Source: Archegozetes longisetosus
Lineage: Eukaryota > Arthropoda > Arachnida > Sarcoptiformes > Trhypochthoniidae
DNA length: 64,000 nt
Assembly (NCBI GenBank): GCA_018873245.2
Contig: JAEMBT020000008.1
Span: 62,001-126,000 of the forward strand
Direction: 5' to 3'
The notes beneath the pieces were generated by a model, which saw nothing but the letters and a program-made list of their open reading frames with translations, was not told the origin of the DNA and ran no database searches. Both the position numbers and the translations under genes were made by a program. Position 1 is the first letter of the stretch. Each line of letters starts with the position of its first letter. Of the stretch, positions 11,553 to 24,023 are shown piece after piece.

Positions 11553-12232
11553 TCATTCAGTCCTGCACTCGCCATTCCAACAATACTTTACAATGAAATA
11601 AATCAATAAATAAGATTACTATCAATTGATTAAATAAAAATTGTTCAAGTAAAATTTTGAGTTGAAACCAAATTCAAAGTTATATTTGAGAAGCATAATC
11701 CATCAAAGTATCTACTCTTCCAATAATGTTAGTTTAGCTAAATTATCGAGATTGCAAATCCAAAGGATATTTACCCGTCTTGTGCCACATTGTTCATAAA
11801 TTGGTGAATTTTTATCCTCCAAATTTCTGTCCAAAGCTGGGTTCGAAGACGATCTTATACGACATGCAGTCTTGCATGGAGTACCATCAGCCTTCTTTTG
11901 GTTTATATTGAAAAGAAATTAAATTTATCTTCAAATAAGTTTTAAAATCAGAATTCATCAAAATTCTCACCAAATAGGCTTCCATTATAGCATATGGATC
12001 ATATTCTAAATTATTATCAAATATTTTTTAAAATTTAGAGCTTCGAATTATTAAAACAATTTAATAATAACTAGAAGTAGTTATAAAGTTGATTACCCTG
12101 TAATATACTCTCCCATTCGGACTTGTATTCGATTCTACAAAGTAAGTGATCGCGTTGCGTTGGTGAACGACTTGCTCCAAGTGCTACAGTTAACAACAAT
12201 GATAAGAATGTCAATAAAACCAAAGCTTTCAT
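11553..12232 (-). CDS. secreted six-cysteine small protein (ixostatin / ADAMTS Cys-rich-like)
   Basis: Four exons on the minus strand: 12097-12232, 11971-12005, 11775-11894 (or starting 11891) and 11553-11585. The introns (91, 76 and 189 bp) start GTAATC, GTGAGA and GTAAAT and end in AG, and the phases agree at every join. The product is about 107 residues. It starts with the signal peptide MKALVLLTFLSLLLTVALGA. The mature part has six cysteines, with ADGTPCKTAC in the middle and YCWNGEC at the C-terminus. The GTPC...C...C.NGEC spacing recalls tick ixostatins and the cysteine-rich module of ADAMTS proteases. The family link is by motif only and its function is unknown. A TATATAAA lies about 90 bp upstream. 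Individual exons are too short to be found as open frames. Confidence 0.75.
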
Positions 12233-12320
12233 TTTGACTTCAAAATAACTAAGTTATATTGCACTTTATTTTACAAACTACACTCAATAATCCATTAAGT
12301 TATTCCATCGTTCGTATGAG

Positions 12321-12328
12321 TTTATATA
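12321..12328 (-). promoter_or_regulatory. candidate TATA box of the six-cysteine protein gene
   Basis: On the minus strand the sequence reads TATATAAA, about 90 bp before the start codon at 12232, leaving room for a short 5' UTR. Confidence 0.45.
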
Positions 12329-12332
12329 AGCT

Positions 12333-13565
12333 CAACATTATCCTCATTTGAATAAATGCTGAGCAATCAGTTTCATAGGTATGACATCGAATACATTAAT
12401 TATCAAACACCTAAATAATTCAGTTGATTTTATGGTCAACGATTGAATACTATTGAGAAAATCGTTGCCCTAACTCATTCGATTCATAAAAGAATTTTTC
12501 CAAAAATTTTACTAAAAGTTTCTAAAATTTTTTGCAAAATAGTATCTGAACTGCTAAATCCCATTTCTGGGTGTCAATTTTGTCAGAAAGCCATTATTGA
12601 CTTTATTTAGAATACGACTGCAACTTATCGGCATTTTTCTAGAATCTGACACTAAATTCTAGTTCTAAAGTCTAAAACCTGATCACATTTCTGAACTTTC
12701 CAAGAGCGTTTAAACCAAGCCTTGACCCCAGAGAATGCTTCGGAGTTCTGGATCAAGTTCGAAGTTTGAACAACTTTAGTCCTAAAATCTTGATATTTAA
12801 GATTAAGATTTGAACATTCTAATACTAGATCAGAGTTTGAACAAAATCGACTAAGTTTTTTAGACTTTTAATTTCAGAAAATTCATCATTTCAGTAACTA
12901 AATTATTATCATATTTAGTCTGACCACATTTTCAAAAAATTTATTATAATCAGCATAAGTAGTTGTTTTAGATTTTGAGGTTTAGTTGAAAATCGATTTT
13001 TGTTATAGACTAATGAGTCAAACAATGATTCGGGTTTTTTTCAAACAACAACAATAACTTCATTTCCGGGATCAAAATATTCATACAGAAACAATACCAA
13101 ATACAATGAACTCTTTCTGCTATCTCGAACTAATGATGAGCCAACTTGCAGTTGAGAGAGTCACCGTTTTCAACATTCACTCACTATATAAGAAAGTGTG
13201 ATTGAAAGGCCAAAAGACTAGTCCAGCTTTTATTTGTGTTACACTTTAGGAACATCATGTCAAACATTGCAATATAGAACTTGTTTACGTCAAGCTATGT
13301 TTATACAGTAGTTTAACAGCTGAGCTCCAGTTTATTAATAACCTTTTGCTAATGACTACTCGTGACGGCATAATCAAATTCTATCCTTTCAATTACGAAG
13401 ACTGTGTCAAATTCCACCAAATTACAAGATGAGACAAAGTCTCCAAAATCTTACTAAATATTTTTATCCTTTTTGGTCACAATTTTCAAAAGATCTTTAT
13501 TTTATCCTGTTGTTTAATTAAATTTAATATCTGATTAGAGTGTTTTTTAAATGTGAATCACCAAA
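12333..13565. other. intergenic, no gene recognised
   Basis: AT-rich sequence. A CTATATAAG motif occurs near 13187-13196, but the first downstream ATG (about 13257) opens a frame of only six codons. Confidence 0.4.
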
Positions 13566-14077
13566 CAGTCGAATACAGATCGTCCAGAATAAAACTAAAC
13601 TCAGATAAAGCAGTTAAAGGCTTTTACAATTTGATATTTTAATCGCAAGTAATATCAATTACTCATATACTGAAAACTTGATCTGTCAAAATGAACTTTT
13701 ATTGATCTAATGTAGTTTACAAAAATAGTGTTTAGAAATGTTCTCTACAACATATGCTTATTAATGCTATTAATGTCAATTATAGTCGCATTCGTTGATC
13801 CTTTTTTACCAAATTTATCAGCAAGTTCTTCTCTAGTTCGATCACAAGACTTATTTGACAAATAAGTTTTATAAATAAAACCTCTTTGCTTTATTGAGAA
13901 GATCATTTCAATACTACTTTTGTTTTTATCTCAAACATTATGATTAAAAAGTTGACTTTTGTTTTACTCATTTCAAACTTGATTCATAGCTGCATCTAAT
14001 CGATGCGTAATATTAAAGAAAAATTGTACTCAAAATTTGAGTTTAGTTGTATTTTGGACAATCTGTATATTGTCACT
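13566..14077. repeat. decayed inverted-repeat element (Tc1/mariner-like ends)
   Basis: The left end contains AATACAGATCGTCC followed by AGAATAAAACTAAACTC. The right end, read in reverse complement, contains ATACAGATTGTCC followed by AAAATACAACTAAACTC. Roughly 30 bases per end match with a few changes. The interior of about 450 bp has no intact frame. The superfamily suggestion rests only on end style. Confidence 0.5.
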
Positions 14078-14954
14078 AATGACACTGAAAATAGTACAAT
14101 AAGTTATACAGACTGACAATTTCTTGACTCAATTGACTAATGGTCAAAACCTTAGAGAATCATATTTAATCATGAAAGCACAAAATTGATGCAATGAATA
14201 ATTGAAATATCTTTGTTTTGAGAATAGTGTTATATCAAGCAATTAAATGGATGCCCAGCATCAGTAAAACATTCAGATCGTATGATCGAATGGTATGACT
14301 TTATTTAGAAAGTCAAAGCAAACATTTTCGATATAGTTTTGCTGTAAACTTATCTCTGGTCGATAAGCTGTTTGGGTTATCTTCAGCCTCAAATAAAGAC
14401 CTTTATTTTCAAAATTGTTTTATAACCTATTAGTCGATCCGGTTAAAAAATTGTCAATAATTGTCAGTCTGTGCGATTCTTATAAAGTGAATGCACACTA
14501 CTGTCAAGTACTGTACAGACAAACTGAATAAGGCTTGAGATGGTTCCTTACAAGTTAGTCAATTGAAAAGATATACAGTTAGATTGAGTAACTTTTGCAA
14601 TGTATGAATCGCTAATTGCAGTGAGCTGTCCTTAAGTAGTGCTATCAGAAAAACTATTCCAATTATTTTGATTCCTTACTTTCGCATTAAATAATCTATC
14701 ACATCGTGTTTTATTCAGTTCTATGATTAAAATGAAAGACAATTCAATTGATATCTAAAAATGCGAACACTAAAACAAATAAACAAGTCATAAGTAACCA
14801 AATTGAAATAATAATCGCAAACCAAATCAATAGTGGTTTAATTATTTCAAAAATATCTAAAGATAGATAATTAACACAATCTGATTTAGATTAAACGAAT
14901 AATTATCGTTTTAAAGGAGTTAATAAGAAACAATAAAAAAACATATAGGCATCT

Positions 14955-15380
14955 GGCCTAATCACCCACTTAGCCAATATTGGTATCAAATTAAGGCTTA
15001 TGAATAGTAGGATCGAATGAAAAAACAATTTTCAAAATACGATGGCTGAGAACAGATATGAATTTTTGAAGATTGGCATATAAAATCACAACATTTGTAA
15101 TGGCATAGTCGTCATTTAAAAAAACATTTTTTCGGTCACTTCTATATAAACTTTTTAAGTGATCAAAGTACTTTACAATATCGATCAATAAGTTTTTTGC
15201 TTAATTATTCTTAAAAAGTTGGTCAAAATATTGAATTTTTAATTTTCTCAGACGTAAATCTTTAAGACTTCATACCTCTTCTCAGTCATCGTACTTTTTG
15301 AAAAATTCCTACCTTCGATTCTACTCTTCATAGGCTTAAATTTGATGCCCGTATTGGCTTGATGGGGACTGATTAACTCC
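14955..15380. repeat. diverged copy of the 16.8-17.6 kb foldback family
   Basis: The left part (TAATCACCCACTTAGCCAAT, then a segment ending in GGCTTATGAA) and the right part (CTACTCTTCATAGGCTTAAA, then a segment ending in GGCTTGATGGG) are inverted relative to each other. They match the inner arms of the element at 16811-17590, but more degenerate. Confidence 0.6.
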
Positions 15381-15665
15381 TTTGCACTCTTATGAATAAA
15401 CTTTTGAACTGGAAATAGCAATGCGATTATAGGAGTAGTTTTTCAGATAGTGCTACTTTAATAATACTCATTGCAATTGGCAATACACATATTGCACACA
15501 TTGCAAGTCAATTTGGCTGTATGTACGAGATAAGTAATATATTTGAAAAACATCTCTTATCAACATATATTTCAAAGTTGTGTGACTAATAAAATCTGAA
15601 TTACATCTGTTCTTCATAGTCCAGTCAACTACAGTATTAAAAAATTGGTTTCAGTATTGACAATC

Positions 15666-16103
15666 CAGTAGTCCAACCAGGCTTACCATATTTTGCCTGA
15701 GCCAAAACCGTACTACAAACATATAAGGATTCCCTTTGATATTTTCAAAAAGCTTTAATTCTATTTTTGGATACAATACAATTATTTACTCAATTTAAAG
15801 GTGTATTTAGTGCTAGATTTTGCAGCATTTAGTATTTTATGATTATTTTTCACAAAATCATCAAATTGAAAACATTTAAAATCAAAATTAACTTTTACGC
15901 AGATTTCTGCCTTAAGATTTTGCGTCAGTGATTTATTCTCTTTTAAACTCAAATTATTCATAATACTGAACATGCGTTCAATATAATAGGGTTTGATTAG
16001 TTATGAGACAAAACCGGACATTGTATAGTCCAGTTTGTAGTCTCGTCTGTCAACCGGGCCGTTTGAGTGAAAACCGAACAGGTGGTAAGCCTGAGTCCAA
16101 CTG
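15666..16103 (-). mobile_element. hAT-like remnant
   Basis: Inverted ends share CAGGCTTACCA (left about 15678-15688, right about 16083-16094 in complement) behind CAGT-type termini. No convincing 8-bp target duplication was found, so the boundaries are approximate. It encloses a transposase-like fragment. Confidence 0.45.
15782..15973 (-). pseudogene. probable hAT transposase C-terminal fragment
   Basis: A 63-codon minus-strand frame starts MFSIMNNLSLKENKSLTQNL and contains NLKAEICVKVNF and a final AAKSSTKYTF. This resembles the end of hAT dimerisation domains (R-FSIM followed by short conserved helices). It sits between hAT-like inverted ends. It is too short and isolated to be a functional gene, and the assignment is by pattern only. 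Confidence 0.5.
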
Positions 16104-16383
16104 ATAGGCTGAGGTGATCGACCCAACAACTCGATTACACTCAATGTGACAAAATTACATAAATCGCTTTTGAATCACTGATTAGTCAACATTTTAGCTC
16201 ATGATTTACTTGTCTTTAAATTTTGATCCATAATTCAGGTTTGTGTAAGCTGATTTGTTGGAAATAAATCTAAAATTCACACTTCAAATATTAGTTATAA
16301 CTAGTGCTTCGCACTAATCGAGTCTGAGTACGACTCAAATAGATTTAAATAGTTTTGGATTTATGTTGTTAGAGAATGTTTTT

Positions 16384-16446
16384 GAATCTTCTAAAACTTT
16401 CTAGAAACATATGGAATATTCTAGAAAATTCTAGAACATTCTAGAA
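16384..16446. promoter_or_regulatory. heat-shock-element-like array of alternating GAA/TTC pentamers
   Basis: In a strict 5-bp register from 16384 to 16446, eleven of thirteen slots match the alternating GAA and TTC triplets of a heat-shock factor site. The last seven slots (16414-16446) are all perfect and include TTCTAGAA three times at 10-bp spacing. No heat-shock gene or other recognised gene starts nearby, so it may be a TE-borne site or a chance repeat of TTCTAGAA. Confidence 0.55.
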
Positions 16447-16810
16447 ACAGAACAAATTATTGATCTTCCTGGAAAATCTAGAATTCTAAATTATGTCCTA
16501 GAACTTTCTAAATCATTCTGCAAATTTACATAATTGACCAATCCCAATCAATTCGAGTCTTCGAGTAAGCTTGAGATGATTTCAAATCAAGTCGAATCGC
16601 AAATTGAACAGACTCAACCCTAACTCTATTTGTGTGGAGCGCTGAATTCGACATAAAATTGGTTATGCATAATTATTAAACCTTAAATGAGAAATCAAGT
16701 CTGAGTGCTTTTTGTTTATACCCCAATTAAATAATAACCAATGTACTTTCTCAAGTTTCAAAGTGAGCAATAATAATTAGTTATTCAAGTATTAGGTTTT
16801 TCTTCATATA

Positions 16811-17590
16811 CACTCAGTTTAGAAACTAACTGCCGGTATTCAAACCTCAATAACTTTTGAAATACTTATCCAATTTAAACACAGTTTTTACTAAAATGAA
16901 GTTTGCCTCCCCCAATTAACGATTAACATGCTAAATTTACGAAAATATTAAAAAAAAGATTTTAAACAAAATTCATATTTTAACTAAGTAGTTAGTCAGA
17001 TTTCGCTTAATCTCCCATCAAGCCAATAGTGATATTAAATTAAAGCTTATGAAACGTAAATTCGGGGTAAGTAGAATCTTTCAAAAATATGAAGGCTGAG
17101 AGGAGATATGAATTTTTAAATGTATTTAATTTTTTGACGTTGCCATTAAAATTCATATCTCTTCTCAGCCTTCATATTTTTGAAAGATTCTACTTATTCC
17201 CGAATTTACGTTTCATAAGCTTTCATTTGACACCCATATCGATATGTTGCAACCACTTTTGTCTTTAGACATCAATCTTTAAAAATTCACATTTCCTCTC
17301 AGCCTTCATATTTTTGAAAAATTCTTTTCGCTTCCAATTCTATTCTTCATAAGCTTTAATTTGATATCCATATTGGCTTGGTGGGAGATTAAGCGAAATC
17401 TGACTAACTACTTAGTTAAAACATGAATTTTGTTTAAAATCTTTTTTTAGAAATATTTTCGTAAATTTATCATGTTAATCGTTAATTGGGGGAGGCAAAC
17501 TTCATTCTAGTAAAAACCGTGTTTAAATTGGATAAGTATTTCAAAAGTTATTGAGGTTTGAATACCGGCAGTTAGCTTCTAAACTGAGTG
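16811..17590. mobile_element. 780-bp foldback element with long inverted arms
   Basis: The element starts CACTCAGTTTAGAAACTAAC and ends in its inverted copy. TATA flanks both sides (16807-16810 and 17591-17594), consistent with a TA or TATA target duplication. The arms of roughly 220 bp pair well, including GGGGGAGGCAAACTTCATT and its complement. Further inside are several inverted copies of a segment containing CTCAGCCTTCATATTTTTGA (complement near 17080, direct near 17165 and 17305). No coding frame is present. Confidence 0.75.
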
Positions 17591-17599
17591 TATATTAAA

Positions 17600-20135
17600 T
17601 CCAAAGGGCAACTCTCATTTCTACACTTTTCTGAATAACGACAGTATATATCGTTTGAAGGGTCTCGGAGAATAGATGAGCTTGTCTCTAGTCCAAACTC
17701 GCTAGCCTGTATATGAAAGCCACCAGAGGGTGAAAACTGTATCGCTTTTACTTTAACGGATGACAATGATATGACCATCGCTATATACTAATTTGACTAT
17801 ACTGAATCCAAATATTATAGTTACGCTTCGATATCTCTCATAGTTTTGATAGCTACGAGAATATAGCATAGTTCTGGTGGGGGGGGGTTGAGTATCTCAC
17901 CATTAAAGGACAAGACGGAGGCCAGGCCCTGGATTGAGCAGGTGTCATGATGGCTTTTGGGGAATGATAGCTAACCAGAAATCCGCTAGGTAGCTCAACC
18001 TCTGGGGGTAAGTCCGTTTTCGTAAATTGAATGCCAACGCCTACCCAGGATTGAGAAGTGCTAGTTAAGGTAGTCAGCAGATCCCTCAGTGTTAACCATA
18101 CCTCCTGGCTTATTGCACAAAAAGCCAAAGGGAAAGGGCACTGGGTGCTCACATTGCTTGCAATGCCCCCTCCAGGTCGCGTAGAGTGAAACCCCATTTT
18201 CCTAAACATGTTAGCTATAATTCTATAAATATCAATTTGCTCTTGAAATCTATTAAAACCGGAATGTAATTATCTTCTCGTGGTTAGGGTATTAAGTTCA
18301 CGAAAAATATTTGGAGCGGACTAAAACTACGCTGCAACTTGTGTGATGGAAACATTACACCATGTCCTAAAAGTTGCCTGGACCGGTCGACCTGTCATAG
18401 GATAGCCTCATGACTATCTCATTGTATCTCATTAAAAGTAAAAATTGTAATATAACCATGATATATAAATTGAGCACAGTCGTTATGGTATAAATTGATG
18501 GTTATATCGTTGTTATCTGTTAATGGAGGAGGAATACAGTCTGCCCTATAGCGACTTCCCTGCACGAGAAAGCGAGTTTTGTCCAGAGACAAAGTTGATC
18601 TACTCCTCAAGACTTTTCAAGCGATATATGTATATCGTTGAGGCTCAGGCAAGTGCAGATTATCCATTGAGAATTCTCCCTTTTGAACTAGTTATACGAA
18701 TGAGTCAAGATTTTGAGTTAGAAACTTTTGCTCTTGTCATGTTCGCTTTGATCGAAATGAGTGAAAAAGTGTGAAAATTATGCCCGAATTTGGCTTAATC
18801 TTCCTATCTTTCACCTTGCGCTGAGTCTTTTTTTGGTTCGACGACAAAATTTGGCATTAGGCCCAAAACTACATACTTCGCCAACTATAATATTGGTTTG
18901 CCTTAAAATGAATTGATGGAATCGAATTTGACAAAGTAAAGCAAATATTGTTATCATTTGAATCGAACACTAAGTCAAATCAAAAGACATCAAACAGTTT
19001 CTTGCTCATAGTTATTAAACTTTTTTCCAGCTGACAAATTCTCAAAACAATTTGAACTTACCATAAGAAAAATGAAGTAATACCAAACTTAAGCCTTCTT
19101 TTCATACTATCCTATTGGTAAACCTTTTGAAAGAATGTTTTTCAGTCTTACCTCAAAGCTGAATAAGACTTTTATTTGAAGCCAAAAGCTGTCTGTACTG
19201 GTTATACAATTTATCTGCAATTTGATAGACCCGCAGGCAACCACCTGAAGACCAATGAGCGTATTCACTATCAACTCGAAATGAAAACAGGATATTTCAA
19301 TCTCATGGAATAAGCTTTGGCTAAATCATTTTTCTTTCAAGTGAAACGGGTCATCCCTTGTGCCATACTTGTATATCAAGTCTTCATCAAATATTTGCTT
19401 TCTTTTTCATTCAAAAGTTCATTTATGAAATGGCACTTCAGCATTGAAAGAGCGCTTAATCAGATTTGGCCCTCATGTAAGTTAAATACTCTTACTGCCG
19501 TATGAGTTTTATATCAATCGATTGATTGGTTCTGAAATTTTTACTCAATTCTGATCAAAATTTAAATTTATGATTCTCTATATCGAACAGGAGTTTGCCA
19601 CACATGAACTGAAAGTTAGAACCGTTACAATTGAAATTTGATTAGTAAAGCATCAAACAATCAAAGAGATAACAAGACTTTTGGTCGATAAACTTGGATT
19701 CTTATAAGTGTTGATATGTTATTGTTAAATACAAAATATTTTTTATGCTAATCATCTTAAGAAAGCTTTAAAGGTTTTCAAATCCTATGTAATGCAATAA
19801 ATTTGAGGTATTAGCAGTTATAGTGCTCAAAAATGCCCTTGAATTGAGCTGTATAGAGGAGTTCCTAATTGTAGCGAATAGTGATGCTAATAGTGAACGC
19901 TTTAGGCAATTACTTTCTTTCTCTTTAGTTTAATCACGTTCTGTCACTGAAAAATCAGTGCTTCAGATCTGAGGGAAAGCATTTAAAACTTATAAATTTT
20001 GTTAACGATTATAACGACTATCCGATATTTGACATGAAAAATAAGGAAAAATAATTCAATAAAATATTTTCAGCGTTATTTAATGTGTGAAATTTAACAA
20101 TATTCTTGGAATTGAACTCTATTTAAATTAGAATA
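17600..20135. other. intergenic, with a GC-rich island at about 17871-18200
   Basis: The island is clearly richer in G and C than its surroundings, begins with a run of about ten G, and holds a 118-codon minus-strand frame (17853-18209) that I cannot assign. Nothing recognisable lies in 18800-20135 apart from the promoter side of the next gene. The short frames at 18523-18774 and 19317-19505 show no family features. Confidence 0.4.
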
Positions 20136-23100
20136 ATGACTACTTTCAACACTAAAAATCAAGCTAAACGTAAATATTTTTATATTGCGGGTGTTTTGCT
20201 TATACTTATTGTAATAGTGACTCTCGCTTTTAATAGTTTAAGAAATTCAAATAAATGTGACCTAAATAGCGATATTAAAAACTTAACTTTAAGTGAAACC
20301 TTAACTGAAGTTCAAAATGATATCAAACGATATGTGACTGTTTCAACAGACTTTGGTCAAATCAGAGGTTTAGCAAATAAATTTAATAATATAACAGTGA
20401 ATACATTCCTCGGCGTGCCATACGCTTCACCACCAACTGGTTCTCTGAGATTCGAAAAGACTTCACCACTTAAGCAGTGGCAGGGAGTACGTGACGCAGT
20501 CCAACAGCCGGCTTCTTGTCTTCAAGTAATTCAAATATTTATATTTTTAAAATAAATCTTGTCTTTACTCGTGGAGAAAGGCTATATTGTTGACAATAAT
20601 ACTGAATAATTTGTATGTACACTACTTTATATGTTTAATTTAGATTAGGACAGCATTATTTAGTTCTGACTTCGTTTCAATATTAGTCTGATCTGTCAGC
20701 CCAATAAGGTTTTTCTTTGGCAGAAAGTCCAAGTTTTTACATTCTTTTCAAAATAAAATTATTGAATATTCAATGGAAACTAAGTTAATAGAATGCATGC
20801 TTCCAGCAATTAATTAGAATAAAATTTAATTTAAATGCTTTCAAAGCATAGCTTCAAGTTTTTGATTGAGGAAAATAATTGAACGCAACTAGGTTTTGGT
20901 CTCAGATTATAAAGTTTAAGGGAAACCAAACATTTATGTTTTGGAGTTCTGTTTTCAATAATAGCCAGAAAAGTGAATCTAACTATTATTTGATCTGAGA
21001 TCATATAGTTTCTTGTTTAAGTGAAAATTTGATAACATTGCAAAATGTGGCCATTTCTCTCACTTCAATCGAATGAACGAAAAAACTGTTTGTAAGAAAA
21101 TCATTTCTACATTAATCAGACATGACACAAATTTTTAAATGGTTAAAATAGTTGCACTTGAGCTGAGCTAGTTCTTACAATCTTAACCATAAGGTAAAAT
21201 CGAAATTATGACCAAATAGTTTTTTACCTATAAATGTTTATCTAATGAAAAGTACTGATTCTCTAATTATAAAGCACACTGAAGCAAATTGAAACTTTAT
21301 TTTCAGGCTGAATTGAGCTTAGCTAGACTAATGTGCGACGAGGTTAAAACACATTGTTCTACCAAAATAGTCATTTTTAAAATTTGGTTTGATCCCAAGT
21401 GAACACGTAGTTGCAACCATTTTAATAGAAAGACAAAATTGATGTCACCATCCACTTATCCAAAAAAGCTTAAGGCTTGTGATAAACTGATCAGACTTTA
21501 AATCTATTCAATGATGACTACCACAAAAATTTGCCAATGCTAGCCACTGATGTGAGCCTTGAAATTAAGTTTTTTAGCGCATTACAATACATTATGCATT
21601 ACTCAATCACAAGTTTCTTCAAAACAACTCAATCAATTGAAATTTAATCAATTCGCCTGTATTTCAAGAGTAATCACTTTTTATTAATGAATAGAGCCAA
21701 TTTCTAAGTGAAAAAGTGTTTTTCAGTTTTCGAACTCATCCTTCTTAATCGGAATGATATCATTTTGACTTTTGCTTAATTTTAATTAATCACTCAATTA
21801 ATCATTATTTGACCAGTATTTTTGGCTCATTTTTCATGCTATTCAATCCTGGGGGAAATAAACAAGTCTTTAGTTGACATACGTGTTACCGGTTTCTTGT
21901 AGTGTTGCCTTATAGTGAAGGAAGACATGTTCCTAATGCAAATTTGAAAGCTCTCTCATTCGTTAGCCTTAGCCTTTGACTTAGAACAAACTGAAATCAT
22001 TAAGCCCTTGTATTGTATTTAGATATTCGTTAGCGAATTACAAAATATAAACTTTTCAACACCTTTACCAGAGATTATTATACTCGGCGAAGGTTTTGTT
22101 GAGTCCCATTCTATTTTAGGAGAATCTTTGAAACTTCAAGAAAACTGACAGATCTGAAGCAAGAAAATCACTATTTGGTTCTTCTACAAAAGTCAACTCT
22201 AGCAAACATATAGAAACAGAGGTTCGGACAGTTCTATTTTGGATAGTAGTCTTTGGTACAGACGACTTCCAGAGAACTGTCTGAATCAAAGGAAGGGGAT
22301 TCTGGTGTATTTCTACCATAAGTGACCTCCTTGTTAGTTGAACAGTAACTATAAAAAACTGCAACTAGTGATTATTTTTTGCAAAATTCACTTCACTTCT
22401 GGTAAAAGTGGAAAAAAATATCCGTATCAAATATTTCGAAACAAATCCCAATGACTAAAGCTACCAATTTGTTGTGATCCCAACTTTTTTCTATTAAGTA
22501 GGAACCGTCTGAGGACTTTAAATCTTAACTGATCTGTGACTGTAAACTCTAAGTTCAAAGTTTGTTTCCTAACCTTTTCCTTTTTTTAGAACAACTTATT
22601 TCTTATACAACTTTCACTGTGAAAATACACAATAAACTGGTAGCTCTACTAATGACCCATCTAATCAGCATCTAATTGTTGTTGTTGAAAAAATGAATGA
22701 ACTAAATTTTAAATACAATAAGATCTTTGATAAATTAATTACGAATCAATTAATGAATAAGAGTATCTTTTGATCACTAAACTTATGTTTCCTTATTTTT
22801 ATATCACACAAAATTTTACCAAACAAAAGTTGACTTTTGGGCTTACTCTCAAGGTTCGCAAATAATTAATTGTAATTTATAATTTTTGGTTCATATTATT
22901 CAGTCTATTTTTGCTAAGTTTCAGCCTTAGTTTTGAATTTGATTCATATAATTCGTTTATCAGTGATTACTTTAACTGAATGAATAATAAGTATAAAGCA
23001 TGAGAATTAAAAATTGACAAATCAATTAAGTGTTAAAATTTAAAACGCCAGAAACAACTAGACTGCAGCTTGTACTTTTCTATAATTATTGAAGCACTAG

Positions 23101-23968
23101 CCCCCAATTAATATTTAATTAATTTTAGCCAAGTTCATGGCGCAAAAGAGAGTATTGAGAGTATTCAGTAAAACCATCTATCTCACGCTTTGAGTTAGAA
23201 AATATAAAACAATTTAAATTCCAATCAGAGCCTAAGTTCGTTCTGCAATCATCATGTCTCAGATGGAGACTCCATGCTGTAGTCCAAAAAGATTTAGTAA
23301 AAATCAAAAGCCAAATCTGTTCGATTTGCCAAATAATCAGATAAAATGATTTACTCTAGACCGATTCACCACTTGTATTATCCGCGTTCCGTTTCCTAAA
23401 CTCCTCATCGAGTGAAGACTGTCTCTATTTGAACATATGGTCGCCTTCACAAGATGATCAGTTCTTACCCGTCATCGTCTACATTCATGGCGGAGCATTT
23501 GCTTATGGAGGAGTCGCAACCGAAGAACTCGATGGTATCGCTTTAGCTGCCCAGCAAGAAGTAGTTGTTGTCACCATTCAATATCGTTTGGGTATTTTTG
23601 GATTTTTAAGCTTTGAATCTCAAGCACCAAACGGAAATATGGGACTTTATGATCAAAGAGAAGCTCTCAAATGGATTCACTCGAATATTAATAAATTCGG
23701 AGGTGATCAAGACCTCATCACAGTTGTTGGTCATGGCGCCGGCGCTCTCTCTGCTGGTCTTCATATGATAACTCCCGATAGCAAATCATATTTTCAGAGA
23801 TCTATTCTTCAGGGTATGAGATCATTTCTTTATCAATAGAGAAGTTGTATCATTTGCTTTGCTTAGTAGAAAACTTTTGAAATCTGGTCATTAATTTGAC
23901 GGATTTAAAGCAATTTTTAAGGAAAACATATTTTCGAAAAATTAAACGAAAACATTCATTTATTCTAG

Positions 23969-24023
<55 letters not shown>

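Noticed and set aside
18523-18774. 83-codon frame after the GC-rich island
   Set aside because: No signal peptide, domain or splice context; conservation unknown.
22116-22364. 82-codon minus-strand frame
   Set aside because: Lies in the first intron of the cholinesterase-like gene and has no recognisable features.
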